From Sphaerotilus hippei (GTDB lineage: Bacteria > Pseudomonadota > Gammaproteobacteria > Burkholderiales > Burkholderiaceae_C): a stretch of 64,000 bases of DNA. The notes under the pieces are model-generated. The model had not been told where the DNA came from. It worked only from the letters and a program-made list of their open reading frames with translations, and did no database searches. Location: the NCBI RefSeq assembly GCF_003201595.1, contig NZ_QJJS01000018.1, forward strand, positions 1-64,000, written 5' to 3'. Of this stretch, positions 19,212-28,115 are shown piece after piece (positions within the stretch are counted from its first letter, which is position 1; the number at the start of each line of letters is the position of its first letter). The position numbers and the translations under genes were made by a program.

Positions 19212-19409
19212 GCCCCCGGCGCCCCGCGCGCGAGCGTTGGGCATGCGCCACATCCGCGGTCGACCGGGCGGCGTGCGGCCGGTGCGCAAATGCCCCCGGC
19301 ATCCGCCCGTCGGCTCGCCCGACCGCCCGCTGCGCGCACCGCCGGAGTGCGATTCCCCGCCCTTCGACGCCGGCATGCACCGCCCGGGGCATTACAGTGT
19401 CGGATTGCC

Positions 19410-19430
19410 GTGCGGCGTCCGGCGCCGCAC
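19410..19430 (+). promoter_or_regulatory. Hairpin in the glcD leader
   Basis: GTGCGGCG-TCCGG-CGCCGCAC, a perfect 8-bp stem and 5-nt loop ending 11 nt before the AAGGAG ribosome site of glcD. There is no T-run, so it is not a terminator. It could affect translation or be chance in GC-rich DNA. Confidence 0.3.
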
Positions 19431-19455
19431 GCCCCGCCTCCAAGGAGACCCGAAC

Positions 19456-21039
19456 ATGAATGCCCCCCTGCCGCACGAGGCCGCCGAGCCTGAAAGCAGC
19501 GTGGACATCGCCGTGGACACGCTGCCTGGCGCGCTGGCGCCCCAGGCCGTCGCGGCCCTGGTCGTCAGTGCCTCGTCGCGCGTGCGTCGCCAGCAGGAAG
19601 TCGTCTCGGCGCTGTCGGCCGTGCTGCCGACCCACGCCCTGCTGTGGCAGAGCGAGGACACCGTGCCCTACGAGTGCGACGGCCTGACCGCCTACCGCGA
19701 GCGCCCCCTGGTGGTGGCGCTGCCCGAGAACGACACCCAGGTCGCCGCGGTGCTGCGGGCCTGCCACCGCCTGCAGGTGCCGGTGGTGCCGCGCGGCGCG
19801 GGCACCGGCCTGTCCGGCGGCGCGATGCCGCACGCCATGGGCGTGACGCTGTCGCTGGCCAAGTTCAACCGCATCGTCGAGATCGATGCACGCGCCCGCG
19901 TCGCCGTGGTGCAGACCGGGGTGCGCAACCTCGCCATCAGCGAGGCCGCCGCGCCCCACGGCCTCTACTACGCGCCCGATCCGTCCAGCCAGATCGCCTG
20001 CACCATCGGTGGCAACGTGGCCGAGAACTCGGGGGGCGTGCACTGCCTGAAGTACGGCCTGACGCTGCACAACGTGATGCGGGTGCGCGGCTACACCGTC
20101 GAGGGCGAGCCGCTCGAGATCGGCTCGCTGGCGCTGGACGCGCCCGGGCTGGACGTGATGAGCGTGCTCGTCGGCAGCGAGGGCATGCTGGCCGTCGTCA
20201 CCGAGGTCGCGGTCCGGCTGGTGCCGCGGCCGCGCCTGGCGCGCTGCATCATGGCAAGCTTCCCGACCGTGCAGAGCGCCGGCGAGGCGGTCGCGGCCAT
20301 CATCGCCGCGGGCATCATCCCGGCCGGCCTGGAGATGATGGACAAGCCCATGACCGCGGCGGTCGAGGATTTCGTGCGCGCGGGCTACGACCTCGAGGCC
20401 GCGGCCATCCTGCTGTGCGAGAGCGACGGCACGCCCGAGGAGGTCGAGGAGGAGATCCAGCGCATGACCGTGGTGCTGCGCGGCTGCGGCGCGAGCCGGC
20501 TGGAGGTCAGCCGCGACGAGGCCCAGCGCCTGAAGTTCTGGAGCGGGCGCAAGAACGCGTTCCCGGCGTCCGGGCGCATCAGCCCCGACTACATGTGCAT
20601 GGACTCGACCATCCCGCGCAAGCGCCTGGCCGACATCCTGGTGGCCATCGCCGAGATGGAGCGCAAGTACGAGCTGCGCTGCTGCAACGTCTTCCACGCC
20701 GGCGACGGCAACCTGCACCCGTTGATCCTGTTCGATGCCAACGACCCCGACCAGCTGCGCCGCTGCGAGCTGTTCGGCGCCGACATCCTCGAGACCAGCG
20801 TGCGCCTGGGTGGCACCGTCACCGGCGAGCACGGCGTGGGCATCGAGAAGCTGTCGTCGATGTGCGTGCAGTTCTCGCCCGAGGAGCGCACGCAGATGGA
20901 GGCGCTCAAGCGCGCCTTCGACCCGCTCGGCCTGCTGAACCCCGGCAAGGTCATCCCGACGCTGCAGCGCTGCGCCGAGTACGGAAAGATGCATGTGAAG
21001 AAGGGCCTGCTGCCCTTCGCCGATCTGCCCCGATTCTGA
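19456..21039 (+). CDS. glcD: Glycolate oxidase subunit GlcD (FAD-linked)
   Basis: 527 aa. FAD-linked subunit oxidising glycolate to glyoxylate, or a close 2-hydroxyacid. The PCMH-type FAD domain includes VPRGAGTGLSGGAMP and CTIGGNVAENSGG; the C-terminal FAD-oxidase domain includes NVFHAGDGNLHP and GTVTGEHGVGIEK. AAGGAG lies 8 nt before the ATG. It is the first gene of glcDEF, with glcE 8 nt downstream. A closely related D-lactate dehydrogenase role is possible, but the glcDEF order favours glycolate. Confidence 0.92.
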   Translation: MNAPLPHEAAEPESSVDIAVDTLPGALAPQAVAALVVSASSRVRRQQEVVSALSAVLPTHALLWQSEDTVPYECDGLTAYRERPLVVALPENDTQVAAVLRACHRLQVPVVPRGAGTGLSGGAMPHAMGVTLSLAKFNRIVEIDARARVAVVQTGVRNLAISEAAAPHGLYYAPDPSSQIACTIGGNVAENSGGVHCLKYGLTLHNVMRVRGYTVEGEPLEIGSLALDAPGLDVMSVLVGSEGMLAVVTEVAVRLVPRPRLARCIMASFPTVQSAGEAVAAIIAAGIIPAGLEMMDKPMTAAVEDFVRAGYDLEAAAILLCESDGTPEEVEEEIQRMTVVLRGCGASRLEVSRDEAQRLKFWSGRKNAFPASGRISPDYMCMDSTIPRKRLADILVAIAEMERKYELRCCNVFHAGDGNLHPLILFDANDPDQLRRCELFGADILETSVRLGGTVTGEHGVGIEKLSSMCVQFSPEERTQMEALKRAFDPLGLLNPGKVIPTLQRCAEYGKMHVKKGLLPFADLPRF

Positions 21040-21047
21040 GAGACATC

Positions 21048-22172
21048 ATGAGCAAGGCCTTGAACCGGCTGATCGAGCGGGTGCGCAGCGCCCGAGCGAG
21101 CGGCACCCCGCTGGCGATCCGCGGCAGCGGCACCAAATCCTTCTACGGCGAAGCCATCCAGGGCGAGCCCCTGGACATGCGCGAGCTGTCGGGCATCAGC
21201 AGCTACGAACCCAGCGAGCTGGTCATCACCGTGCGCGCGGGCACCGCGCTGGCCGATGTCGAGGCCGCGCTGGCCGAGCGTGGCCAGTGCCTCGCCTTCG
21301 AGCCGCCGCGCCATGCCGACCCCGAGCGGCCGGGGGTGCGTGGCGCCACCATCGGCGGCGTCGTGGCGGCCGGCCTGGCCGGCCCGGCCCGGGTGTCGGT
21401 GGGCAGCGTGCGCGACTTCGTGCTCGGGGCCACGCTGCTCAACGGCCAGGCCGAGGTGCTGAGCTTCGGCGGCCAGGTGATGAAGAACGTCGCCGGCTAC
21501 GACGTCTCGCGCCTGCTGGCCGGCTCGATGGGCGTGCTGGGCGCGATCTGCGAGGTCTCGCTGAAGGTGCTGCCCGAGCCGGCCGCCTCGGTGACGCTGC
21601 GCATGGAGTGCGACGAGGCCCAGGCCATCGATGCGCTGCAGCGCCTGGGCGGCCAGCCGCTGCCCATCAATGCCAGCGCCTGGTGGCAGGGCTCGCTGGT
21701 GCTGCGGCTGTCGGGGGCGGCCGCCGCGGTCATCGCCGCGCAGCGCCAGCTGCACGGCGAGGTGATCGAGCCGCCGCTGTCGGACCGTTTCTGGACCGGC
21801 CTGCGTGACCAGACCGACGAGTTCTTCGTCGAGTCGCGCAAGTCGCTGATGAGCGAAGGGGCGGCGCTGTGGCGCGTCTCGGTGCCCGCGGGCGCCCCGC
21901 CGCTGCCGCTGCAGGGCGAGCAGCTGATCGAGTGGGGCGGTGCGCTGCGCTGGTGGGTCACGCGCGATGGCGCGGCACGGGTGCGCGAGGTCGCCCGCTC
22001 CGTGGGCGGGCACGCCACGCTGTTCCGCGCCCGCGACAAGGCGGCGGTGCTGCAGGGCGCCCCGGTGTTCGAGCCGCTCAAGGAGCCGCTGGACCGCATC
22101 CACCGCGAGCTCAAGCTGGCCTTCGATCCCGATCGCCTGTTCAACCGCGGCCGCTTCTACCCGGACCTCTGA
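21048..22172 (+). CDS. glcE: Glycolate oxidase subunit GlcE
   Basis: 374 aa, the second FAD-binding subunit of membrane-associated glycolate oxidase. IRGSGTKSFYG near residue 25 and the VRGATIGGVVAAGLAGP segment mark the PCMH FAD fold, followed by FGGQVMKNVAGYDVSRL, highly typical of GlcE. The stop overlaps the glcF start by one base (TGATG), indicating translational coupling. Confidence 0.93.
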   Translation: MSKALNRLIERVRSARASGTPLAIRGSGTKSFYGEAIQGEPLDMRELSGISSYEPSELVITVRAGTALADVEAALAERGQCLAFEPPRHADPERPGVRGATIGGVVAAGLAGPARVSVGSVRDFVLGATLLNGQAEVLSFGGQVMKNVAGYDVSRLLAGSMGVLGAICEVSLKVLPEPAASVTLRMECDEAQAIDALQRLGGQPLPINASAWWQGSLVLRLSGAAAAVIAAQRQLHGEVIEPPLSDRFWTGLRDQTDEFFVESRKSLMSEGAALWRVSVPAGAPPLPLQGEQLIEWGGALRWWVTRDGAARVREVARSVGGHATLFRARDKAAVLQGAPVFEPLKEPLDRIHRELKLAFDPDRLFNRGRFYPDL

Positions 22173-23446
22173 TGCAAACCCACCTGGCTCCCGAATTCCA
22201 GGGCACGCCCGACGGCGAGGAGGCCGAGGCCATCCTGCGCCGCTGCGTGCATTGCGGCTTCTGCACCGCGACCTGCCCGACCTACCAGCTGCTGGGCGAC
22301 GAGCTCGACGGCCCGCGCGGGCGCATCTACCTGATCAAGCAGGTGCTCGAGGGCCATGAGCCCACCCGCAAGACCCAGGAGCACCTGGACCGCTGCCTGA
22401 CCTGCCGCAACTGCGAGACCACCTGCCCCTCGGGCGTGGCCTACGGCCAGCTGGTCGACATCGGCCGGCGGGTGGTGGACGCCAAGGTGGAGCGGCCTGC
22501 GGCCGAGAAGGCCGTGCGCTGGGCGCTGCGCAAGGGCATGACCTCGCCGGCCTTCGGCACCGCGATCCGCATCGGGCAGGCGGTGCGGCCGCTGCTGCCG
22601 GCCTCGGTGAAGAACAAGGTGCCGCAGCGCACGAGCGCCGACCAGCTCGCGCGGGCCCACCGCTGGCCGACCCGCCAGCATGCCCGCAAGGTGCTGATGC
22701 TGCTGGGCTGCGTGCAGCCGACGCTGGCGCCCAACATCAACAGCGCCACGGCGCGCGTGCTCGACGCCTGCGGCATCCAGACCGTGGTGTCCGACGAGGC
22801 CGGCTGCTGCGGTGCGGTGCGCCTGCACCTGAACGACCGCGAAGGTGGCCTGGCCGACATGCGCCGCAACATCGACGCCTGGTGGCCCCAGGTCGAAGGG
22901 CTGGGCGGCGTGGTGCCGGTCGAGGCGATCATCTTCAACGCGACGGGCTGCGGGGTGACGGTCAAGGAATACGGCCATGCGCTGGCCCATGACCCCGACT
23001 ATGCCGAGAAGGCCCGGCGCGTCAGCGAGGTGGCGCGTGACGTGTCGGAGCTGCTGCCCCAGCTGGTCAAGACGCTCAAGCAGCGCCTGCCGCACCCGCC
23101 GTCCGACGGCCGTCCCCGGGCCCGCCTGGCCTACCACCCGCCGTGCACGCTGCAGCATGGCCAGCAGCTGCGGGGCGGGGTCGAGGCGGCGCTGACCGAG
23201 CTGGGTTTCGAGGTCCACCTAGCGGCCCAGGAAAGCCACCTGTGCTGCGGCTCGGCCGGCACCTACTCGGTGCTGCAGCCGACGCTGGCCTACCAGCTGC
23301 GGGACCGCAAGGTCGGCCACCTGCAGGCCTGCCAGCCCCAGTCGATCGTCTCGGGCAACGTGGGCTGCATCCAGCACCTGCAGAGCGGCACCGACGTGCC
23401 GGTGCAGCACTGGATCGAGGCGCTGGACGACGCCCTCGGCGGCTGA
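22172..23446 (+). CDS. glcF: Glycolate oxidase iron-sulfur subunit GlcF
   Basis: 424 aa. Two 4Fe-4S motifs lie in the N-terminal ferredoxin domain (CVHCGFCTATCPTY, CLTCRNCETTCPSG) and two cysteine-rich CCG domains follow (CCGAVRLHLN; CCGSAGTYS). It passes electrons from the flavin subunits to the respiratory chain. Its stop is 4 nt from the opposing GGDEF-like gene. No regulator (glcC) or malate synthase (glcB) is adjacent. Confidence 0.94.
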   Translation: MQTHLAPEFQGTPDGEEAEAILRRCVHCGFCTATCPTYQLLGDELDGPRGRIYLIKQVLEGHEPTRKTQEHLDRCLTCRNCETTCPSGVAYGQLVDIGRRVVDAKVERPAAEKAVRWALRKGMTSPAFGTAIRIGQAVRPLLPASVKNKVPQRTSADQLARAHRWPTRQHARKVLMLLGCVQPTLAPNINSATARVLDACGIQTVVSDEAGCCGAVRLHLNDREGGLADMRRNIDAWWPQVEGLGGVVPVEAIIFNATGCGVTVKEYGHALAHDPDYAEKARRVSEVARDVSELLPQLVKTLKQRLPHPPSDGRPRARLAYHPPCTLQHGQQLRGGVEAALTELGFEVHLAAQESHLCCGSAGTYSVLQPTLAYQLRDRKVGHLQACQPQSIVSGNVGCIQHLQSGTDVPVQHWIEALDDALGG

Positions 23447-23450
23447 GTCC

Positions 23451-24383
23451 TCAGGGGCGGCGGGGGTCGAACAAGGCCACCCGCTGCTGGTTGCGCCGGG
23501 CCTGTTCCATGCCGGCATGGGCCTGGCGCAGCAGCAGCATCGCGTCCTGGCCATGCTGCGGGCACAGCGCCACGCCGACATGGACCTCGAGCGGCTGCAC
23601 CGGCCAGTGGCCGCCGGTCTGCTCGGCCTGCAGGCAGAGCGCGTCGGCCATGCGCTGGGCCAGCGTGATCGCGCCGGTCACCGAACCGTTGCCGGGCAGC
23701 AGTCCGGCAAAGCTCTGCGAGCCCATGCGGGCGTAGCTGTCCGAGCGCCGCCCGATGCTCTGCAGGTGGTGGGCCGTGGCCTCGACCAGCAGCGGGTCGA
23801 GCGTCGCCGGTGCGGCGCTGCCGCGGCCGGTCGGTCGTGGCTCCAGCCGGATCCAGAGCAGCGAGAAGGGGGCCGCTCCGCGCGACACGGCGGCACAGGC
23901 CTGTTCCAGGCGATCGAGCATCAGCTCCCGGCTGGGCAGGCCGGTGATCGGGTCCGACAGCGCCGCATCCCGGCGGCGGGAGGCGACCATCGCCTCGTCG
24001 AGCTCGGCCTGCGGCCGGCTCGGCGGGGGGGTCAGCGGTTTCAGCCGTTCGAGCGGGTCCAGCGGCATCGGCGCGGTCGTGCCGTCGCTGGACTGCAGCA
24101 GCACCATCATCGGCCCGCCGAGCTGGCGCTGTGCCTGCAGGGCCAGCGCCAGCACCGCTTCGTGCTCGTGCGATTCGCCCGGGTCCTGCAGTTCGCCCGC
24201 CTGGGTGTCCACGCAGGGCAGGCTGACCGCATGGCGACGCAGCAGCGCGGCCGTGGCCGCGCCGTCGAGGCCTTCGAGCTGGCGCAGGTCCAGCGTGGAC
24301 AGGGCCGACGGGCCGCGAGGGGCCGGTCCCCCGCCGCCCACCGGCTCGGGCTCGTCAAGGATGATGATGCGCAGATTTTTCAT
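23451..24383 (-). CDS. Degenerate GGDEF-domain protein
   Basis: 310 aa, no membrane helix. The N-terminal 125 residues are unrecognised. A diguanylate-cyclase-like domain begins with DPITGLPSRELMLDRL (about 144-159) and continues to the end, but the signature GGDEF is replaced by GSQSF (about 221-225), so cyclase activity is very unlikely. It may bind GTP or c-di-GMP, or act as a protein-interaction module. The ATG at 24383 has a GGAG about 12 nt upstream, a weak spacing. It lies 173 nt downstream of the histidine kinase gene on the same strand. Confidence 0.7.
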   Translation of the reverse strand: MKNLRIIILDEPEPVGGGGPAPRGPSALSTLDLRQLEGLDGAATAALLRRHAVSLPCVDTQAGELQDPGESHEHEAVLALALQAQRQLGGPMMVLLQSSDGTTAPMPLDPLERLKPLTPPPSRPQAELDEAMVASRRRDAALSDPITGLPSRELMLDRLEQACAAVSRGAAPFSLLWIRLEPRPTGRGSAAPATLDPLLVEATAHHLQSIGRRSDSYARMGSQSFAGLLPGNGSVTGAITLAQRMADALCLQAEQTGGHWPVQPLEVHVGVALCPQHGQDAMLLLRQAHAGMEQARRNQQRVALFDPRRP

Positions 24384-24556
24384 GGAACAACATGTGCTCC
24401 GGTCAAGGTGTGCGTCCGGGAAAATGGCAACGATCCGAAACATCCTAGCACGCCACCCCGCGAATGAGGGGTAGCGTTCGATCTCCGTGATGCACCCGCT
24501 CGGGCCGGCAGGCCGTGTCGCCGGACCGGGCGGTGCCACGCTGCCCTGAGCGACGC

Positions 24557-25963
24557 TCAGATCGCCGGCAGGTCCAGCTGCACCCGCAGTCCCCCGCGTG
24601 GCGAGCCCGACAGCCGCAGCGCGCCGCCGTAGAGCCGGGCCAGGTCGTGCACGATGGCCAGGCCCAGCCCGGAGCCGGGTCGCTGCTCGTCGGCGCGGGC
24701 GCCGCGCGCGAGCATGCGTTCATGCTGCTGCGCCGGCAGGCCCGGGCCGTCGTCATCGACGACGAGGCACAGCGTGGCCGGACCGGGCCCCGCGGGCGCG
24801 CTGACGTCGATGCTCACCGTCGTGCGGGCCCACTTGCAGGCGTTGTCGAGCAGGTTGCCCAGCATCTCCTGCAGGTCCTGCTCTTCGCCGGCGAAGGACA
24901 GCGGGGTGCCGACGTGCGGGTCGATCGTCAGCGCCCGTTCGGCATGGACCCGCGACATCACCCGCACCAGGCCCGCCACGACGGGCGCGACCGGGGTGCG
25001 CAGGCCGGGCATGCCCGCCGAGGCGGCGGCCCGTGCCCTCGCCAGATGCCAGTTCACCTGCTGGCGGGCCTGCTCGACCTGCTCCTCGACCAGCCGGGCC
25101 AGCTCGCCCGGCGCGGCCTCGGGCCGGGCGGCCGCGTTGGCCAGCACGGCCAGTGGGGTCTTGATGGCATGGGCGAGGTTGCCGGCCTGGGTGCGCGCCC
25201 GCTCGACGACCTGGGCGTTCTGGTCGAGCACGCTGTTGAAGTCCTGGATCAGCGGCTGCAGCTCGGCCGGGAACTCGCCGTCGAGCCGCTGCAGGCGACC
25301 CTCCCGCAGGCCGGTGACCGCCGCCTGCAGGCTGCGCAGCGGGGCCAGCCCCACGGCCACCTGCGCCACGGCCGCGGCCAGCAGCGCGACCGCCAGCACC
25401 ACCAGCGACGTCAGCAGCGCACCGACGAAGCGGCTCACCGCCTCGTCCATCTCGTGCGTGTCCTGGGCCACCCGCAGCATCCAGAGGGGCCCCGGATGTT
25501 CGGCCGAGCGCACCGCGCGCTCCATCACCCGCACCTTCAGGCCGCCGGGTCCGGTCGTCTCGTGCACATGGACCTGCCCGTCGGCGGCGACGTCGGCCGG
25601 CACGGCCAGCGTGGTGTCCCAGAGCGAGCGCGAGCGCAGCAGCGCGGCCTGCCGCGGGCCGTCGATCTGCCAGTACAGCCCCGACAGCGGCTGCCGCCAG
25701 CGCGGATCGGCCGGCTCGCTGACCAGCAGCGGCCGGCCATCGGCGCCGACCTCGAAACTGGCGGTGAGCTGGTCGAGCCGGGCCCGCAGGCCGGCATCGA
25801 ACTGGTGGCTGACCTGCTCGCGGAACAGGTCGCAGAGCACGAGGCCGGCGACCAGCAGCGCCGCCACGACCCCCACCAGCGTGCCGGCGAACAGGCGCAG
25901 CCGCAGCGAGGCGATCGGCCTGCGCAGCACCGCCCTCCACCCGACGGGGCCGTCGGCCTTCAT
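24557..25963 (-). CDS. Sensor histidine kinase
   Basis: 468 aa. TM1 is about residues 22-43 and TM2 about 185-205, enclosing a periplasmic sensor of roughly 140 residues. HAMP-like sequence follows, then the H-box NLAHAIKTPLAVL with phospho-acceptor His about 265, an N-box (GNLLDNACKWA) and a G-box with DDDGPGLP and GSGLGLAIV. The HAIKTP H-box is the form seen in PhoQ-type kinases. The start overlaps the response regulator by 4 nt (25960-25963), so the two are a cognate pair. The signal is unknown; the divergent cytochrome operon suggests a redox or haem-linked cue. Confidence 0.9.
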   Translation of the reverse strand: MKADGPVGWRAVLRRPIASLRLRLFAGTLVGVVAALLVAGLVLCDLFREQVSHQFDAGLRARLDQLTASFEVGADGRPLLVSEPADPRWRQPLSGLYWQIDGPRQAALLRSRSLWDTTLAVPADVAADGQVHVHETTGPGGLKVRVMERAVRSAEHPGPLWMLRVAQDTHEMDEAVSRFVGALLTSLVVLAVALLAAAVAQVAVGLAPLRSLQAAVTGLREGRLQRLDGEFPAELQPLIQDFNSVLDQNAQVVERARTQAGNLAHAIKTPLAVLANAAARPEAAPGELARLVEEQVEQARQQVNWHLARARAAASAGMPGLRTPVAPVVAGLVRVMSRVHAERALTIDPHVGTPLSFAGEEQDLQEMLGNLLDNACKWARTTVSIDVSAPAGPGPATLCLVVDDDGPGLPAQQHERMLARGARADEQRPGSGLGLAIVHDLARLYGGALRLSGSPRGGLRVQLDLPAI

Positions 25964-26622
25964 GCGCCGTCGCTGAGCCGGTAGCCCAGGCCGCGCACGG
26001 TCTCGATCAGCCGGGCCGGCAGCTTCCTGCGCAGGCGGCCGATGAAGACCTCGATGGTGTTGGAGTCGCGGTCGTGGTCCTGCGCATAGATGTGCTCGGT
26101 CAGCGTGGCCCGCGAGATGACCCGGTCCTGGTGGTGCATCAGGTAGTCCAGCACCTTGAATTCATGGCTGGTCAGCGTGACGGCCTGGCCGTCGACGGTG
26201 ACCCGCCCGCTCAGCGTGTCGAGCTGCACCGGCCCGCACTGCAGCTGCGCGCTGGCATGGCCGCCGGAGCGCCGGATCAGCGCCCGCAGGCGGGCGAGCA
26301 GCTCCTCCATGTGGAAGGGCTTGCTCAGGTAGTCGTCGGCCCCGGCATCGATGCCCGCCACCTTCTCGTTCCAGTGGTCGCGCGCGGTCAGGATCAGCAC
26401 CGGCATGGTCCGCCGCGCGGCCCGCCAGCGCCGCAGCACCGTCAGGCCGTCCAGCTCCGGCAGGCCGAGGTCGAGCACCACCGCGTCGAAGTCCTCGATG
26501 TCCCCCAGCGCCCAGGCCTGCCGGCCGTCGTGGGCGACGTCGACCGTGTAGCCGCCGTCCCGCAGGGTGCGGCACAGCTGGGCCGCCAGGGTCGGTTCGT
26601 CTTCCACCACGAGCAGTCGCAT
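25960..26622 (-). CDS. OmpR-family response regulator
   Basis: 220 aa. Receiver domain (MRLLVVEDEP; phospho-acceptor Asp51 in VVLDLGLPELDG; LTAR; SKPF) and a winged-helix DNA-binding domain (LTSHEFKVLDYLM to TVRGLGYRL). It resembles the PhoP/QseB branch. It lies 23 nt after the PepSY gene and overlaps the kinase by 4 nt. A perfect inverted repeat at 27061-27096, between this operon and the cytochrome operon, is a candidate binding region. Confidence 0.92.
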   Translation of the reverse strand: MRLLVVEDEPTLAAQLCRTLRDGGYTVDVAHDGRQAWALGDIEDFDAVVLDLGLPELDGLTVLRRWRAARRTMPVLILTARDHWNEKVAGIDAGADDYLSKPFHMEELLARLRALIRRSGGHASAQLQCGPVQLDTLSGRVTVDGQAVTLTSHEFKVLDYLMHHQDRVISRATLTEHIYAQDHDRDSNTIEVFIGRLRRKLPARLIETVRGLGYRLSDGA

Positions 26623-26645
26623 GGGTCGTCTTTCCTGGGTCGCGT

Positions 26646-26999
26646 TCAGTCGTGCGGGCGGGTCCGGCCGGCCTTGCGCCGCAGCACCTCGCCGGTGCGC
26701 GCGTCGAGCTTGAGCCGGGTGAGCACGCCACCGGCCTGCAGCACCTTGATCTCGTAGATCCACAGGCCGTCGTCGTCCTCGAGCTCGACCTCGAGCACCT
26801 GCCCGGGATGGTCGCGCTCGACCTGGGCCAGCAGCGTCTTCAGCGGCAGGATCCTGCCGGCGGCCACCGCCTGCAGCGCCCGGTCGTGGTCGCCCGGTTC
26901 ACGCGCCCGGGCGGCGGGGGCGCCGGCCAGCATCAACAGCGCCAGCACCCCCAGGGCCAGGGGCCCGATCGTGTGCCGGTGCATCAGGGATCGAAGCAT
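26646..26999 (-). CDS. Periplasmic PepSY-domain protein
   Basis: 117 aa with a signal peptide (about 1-32, ending ARA) and a PepSY domain (GRILPLKTLLAQVERD, GQVLEVELEDDDG, WIYEIKVL, LDARTGEVL). PepSY proteins are small periplasmic proteins often tied to two-component systems or haem/cytochrome clusters. ATG 26999 gives the best signal sequence; 26984 is an alternative. It leads the PepSY-RR-HK operon and is divergent from the cytochrome operon. Confidence 0.85.
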   Translation of the reverse strand: MLRSLMHRHTIGPLALGVLALLMLAGAPAARAREPGDHDRALQAVAAGRILPLKTLLAQVERDHPGQVLEVELEDDDGLWIYEIKVLQAGGVLTRLKLDARTGEVLRRKAGRTRPHD

Positions 27000-27060
27000 G
27001 TCTGCCACTGCGCAGGTGTGCACCACGGCGTGGTGCTTGTGGCGTGCATTGTGCGGCGAT

Positions 27061-27096
27061 GAAGCTGAACGGCAGCCAAACGCCCGGTTCAGCTTC
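27061..27096. promoter_or_regulatory. Inverted repeat between PepSY/TCS and cytochrome operons
   Basis: GAAGCTGAAC (27061-27070) and GTTCAGCTTC (27087-27096) are perfect 10-bp inverted arms 16 nt apart, in the 175-nt gap between divergent operons. The right arm continues as TTCAGC-TTCAGT, a direct repeat of the sort OmpR-family dimers use. It is a candidate operator for the adjacent response regulator. Confidence 0.5.
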
Positions 27097-27174
27097 AGTA
27101 CAGCGACGGCTTTCCACAATGCCTGCATCCCGACCCCTGCGCCGCTGCGGCCCCCGTCGCCCGGCCCCCGCACC

Positions 27175-27594
27175 ATGAACCTGCATCGATTCTTCACCTT
27201 CCCGGGCGCTGCGCTGCTGCTCGCGGCCGGCGGCCTGGTGCCGCTGGCCGTCCGGGCCCAGGACACCAGCCCCGAGGCCCAGCGCCAGTTCTGGACGGCC
27301 CAGGCCGGCCGGCCCGCCGACGCCGAGCGCGGGCGCGTGTTCTTCACCAGCCGCCATGGTGGCGAGTGGTCCTGCGCGTCGTGCCACGGCAGTCCGCCGA
27401 CCGACCCGGGCCGGCATGCCGCGACCGGCAAGTCGATCCACCCGCTGGCGCCGGCCTTCAATGCCCGCGCCTTCACCGACACCGCCAAGGTCGACAAGTG
27501 GTTCCGCCGCAACTGCAAGGACGTGCTCGACCGCGAATGCAGCGCGGCGGAGAAGGCCGACGTGCTCACCTACCTCACCCGCCTGAAGCCATGA
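27175..27594 (+). CDS. SHP-type oxygen-binding cytochrome c (DUF1924)
   Basis: 139 aa, signal peptide ending RAQA-like at about residue 29. One haem c motif CASCH (67-71). The later segment WFRRNCKDVLDREC contains an Asn (about 113) next to a Cys pair, matching the unusual Asn axial ligand and nearby disulfide described for Rhodobacter sphaeroides haem protein SHP. The family binds O2 and NO in the reduced state; its physiological role is unresolved. It heads SHP-diheme cytochrome c-cytochrome b, a conserved three-gene set. Confidence 0.85.
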   Translation: MNLHRFFTFPGAALLLAAGGLVPLAVRAQDTSPEAQRQFWTAQAGRPADAERGRVFFTSRHGGEWSCASCHGSPPTDPGRHAATGKSIHPLAPAFNARAFTDTAKVDKWFRRNCKDVLDRECSAAEKADVLTYLTRLKP

Positions 27595-28094
27595 CCGTGA
27601 TCCATCCCCTGCTGCCGTCCACCCGCCTGCGGCGGATGCTGCCCCTGTTCATGCTGGCGCTGGCCGGCCTGGCCCCGCCGCCGGTGCGGGCCGACGACGA
27701 CCGCCGGCTCGCCGTGCCGCTGCTGCCCCTCTACCAGCAGGAATGCGCGTCCTGCCACATGGCCTATCCCCCCGGCCTGCTGCCGGCGGCCTCCTGGAGT
27801 CGCCTGATGGGCGGGCTGGATCGCCACTACGGCACCGACGCCTCGCTGGACGAGGCGTCGATCACCCGGATCAGCCGCTGGCTGCAGGCCCATGCCGGCA
27901 CCGGCAGGCGTGTCCTCGAGCGCCCGCCCGAGGATCGCATCACCCGCAGCGCCTGGTTCGTCCGCCAGCACGACGAGGTCGCCCCGGCCGTCTGGAAACG
28001 GGCGTCGATCGGCAGCCCCGCCCATTGCATCGCCTGCCACGCCGGAGCCGACCGGGGTGACTTCGATGAGGACCGTGTCCGCATTCCCCGCTGA
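27591..28094 (+). CDS. Periplasmic diheme cytochrome c (DHC)
   Basis: 167 aa with a signal peptide (about 1-34) and two haem c sites, CASCH (52-56) and CIACH (146-150). It overlaps the SHP gene by 4 nt (ATGA). In the known SHP operons DHC is the partner that passes electrons to SHP, and the fixed gene order supports that role here. Confidence 0.88.
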   Translation: MTVIHPLLPSTRLRRMLPLFMLALAGLAPPPVRADDDRRLAVPLLPLYQQECASCHMAYPPGLLPAASWSRLMGGLDRHYGTDASLDEASITRISRWLQAHAGTGRRVLERPPEDRITRSAWFVRQHDEVAPAVWKRASIGSPAHCIACHAGADRGDFDEDRVRIPR

Positions 28095-28115
28095 GCCCCG
28101 CCGGAGCCCGACCCC

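Noticed and set aside
22157-23218. Long leftward frames over glcF and over many other genes
   Set aside because: They are antisense shadows of well-supported genes and have no family resemblance.
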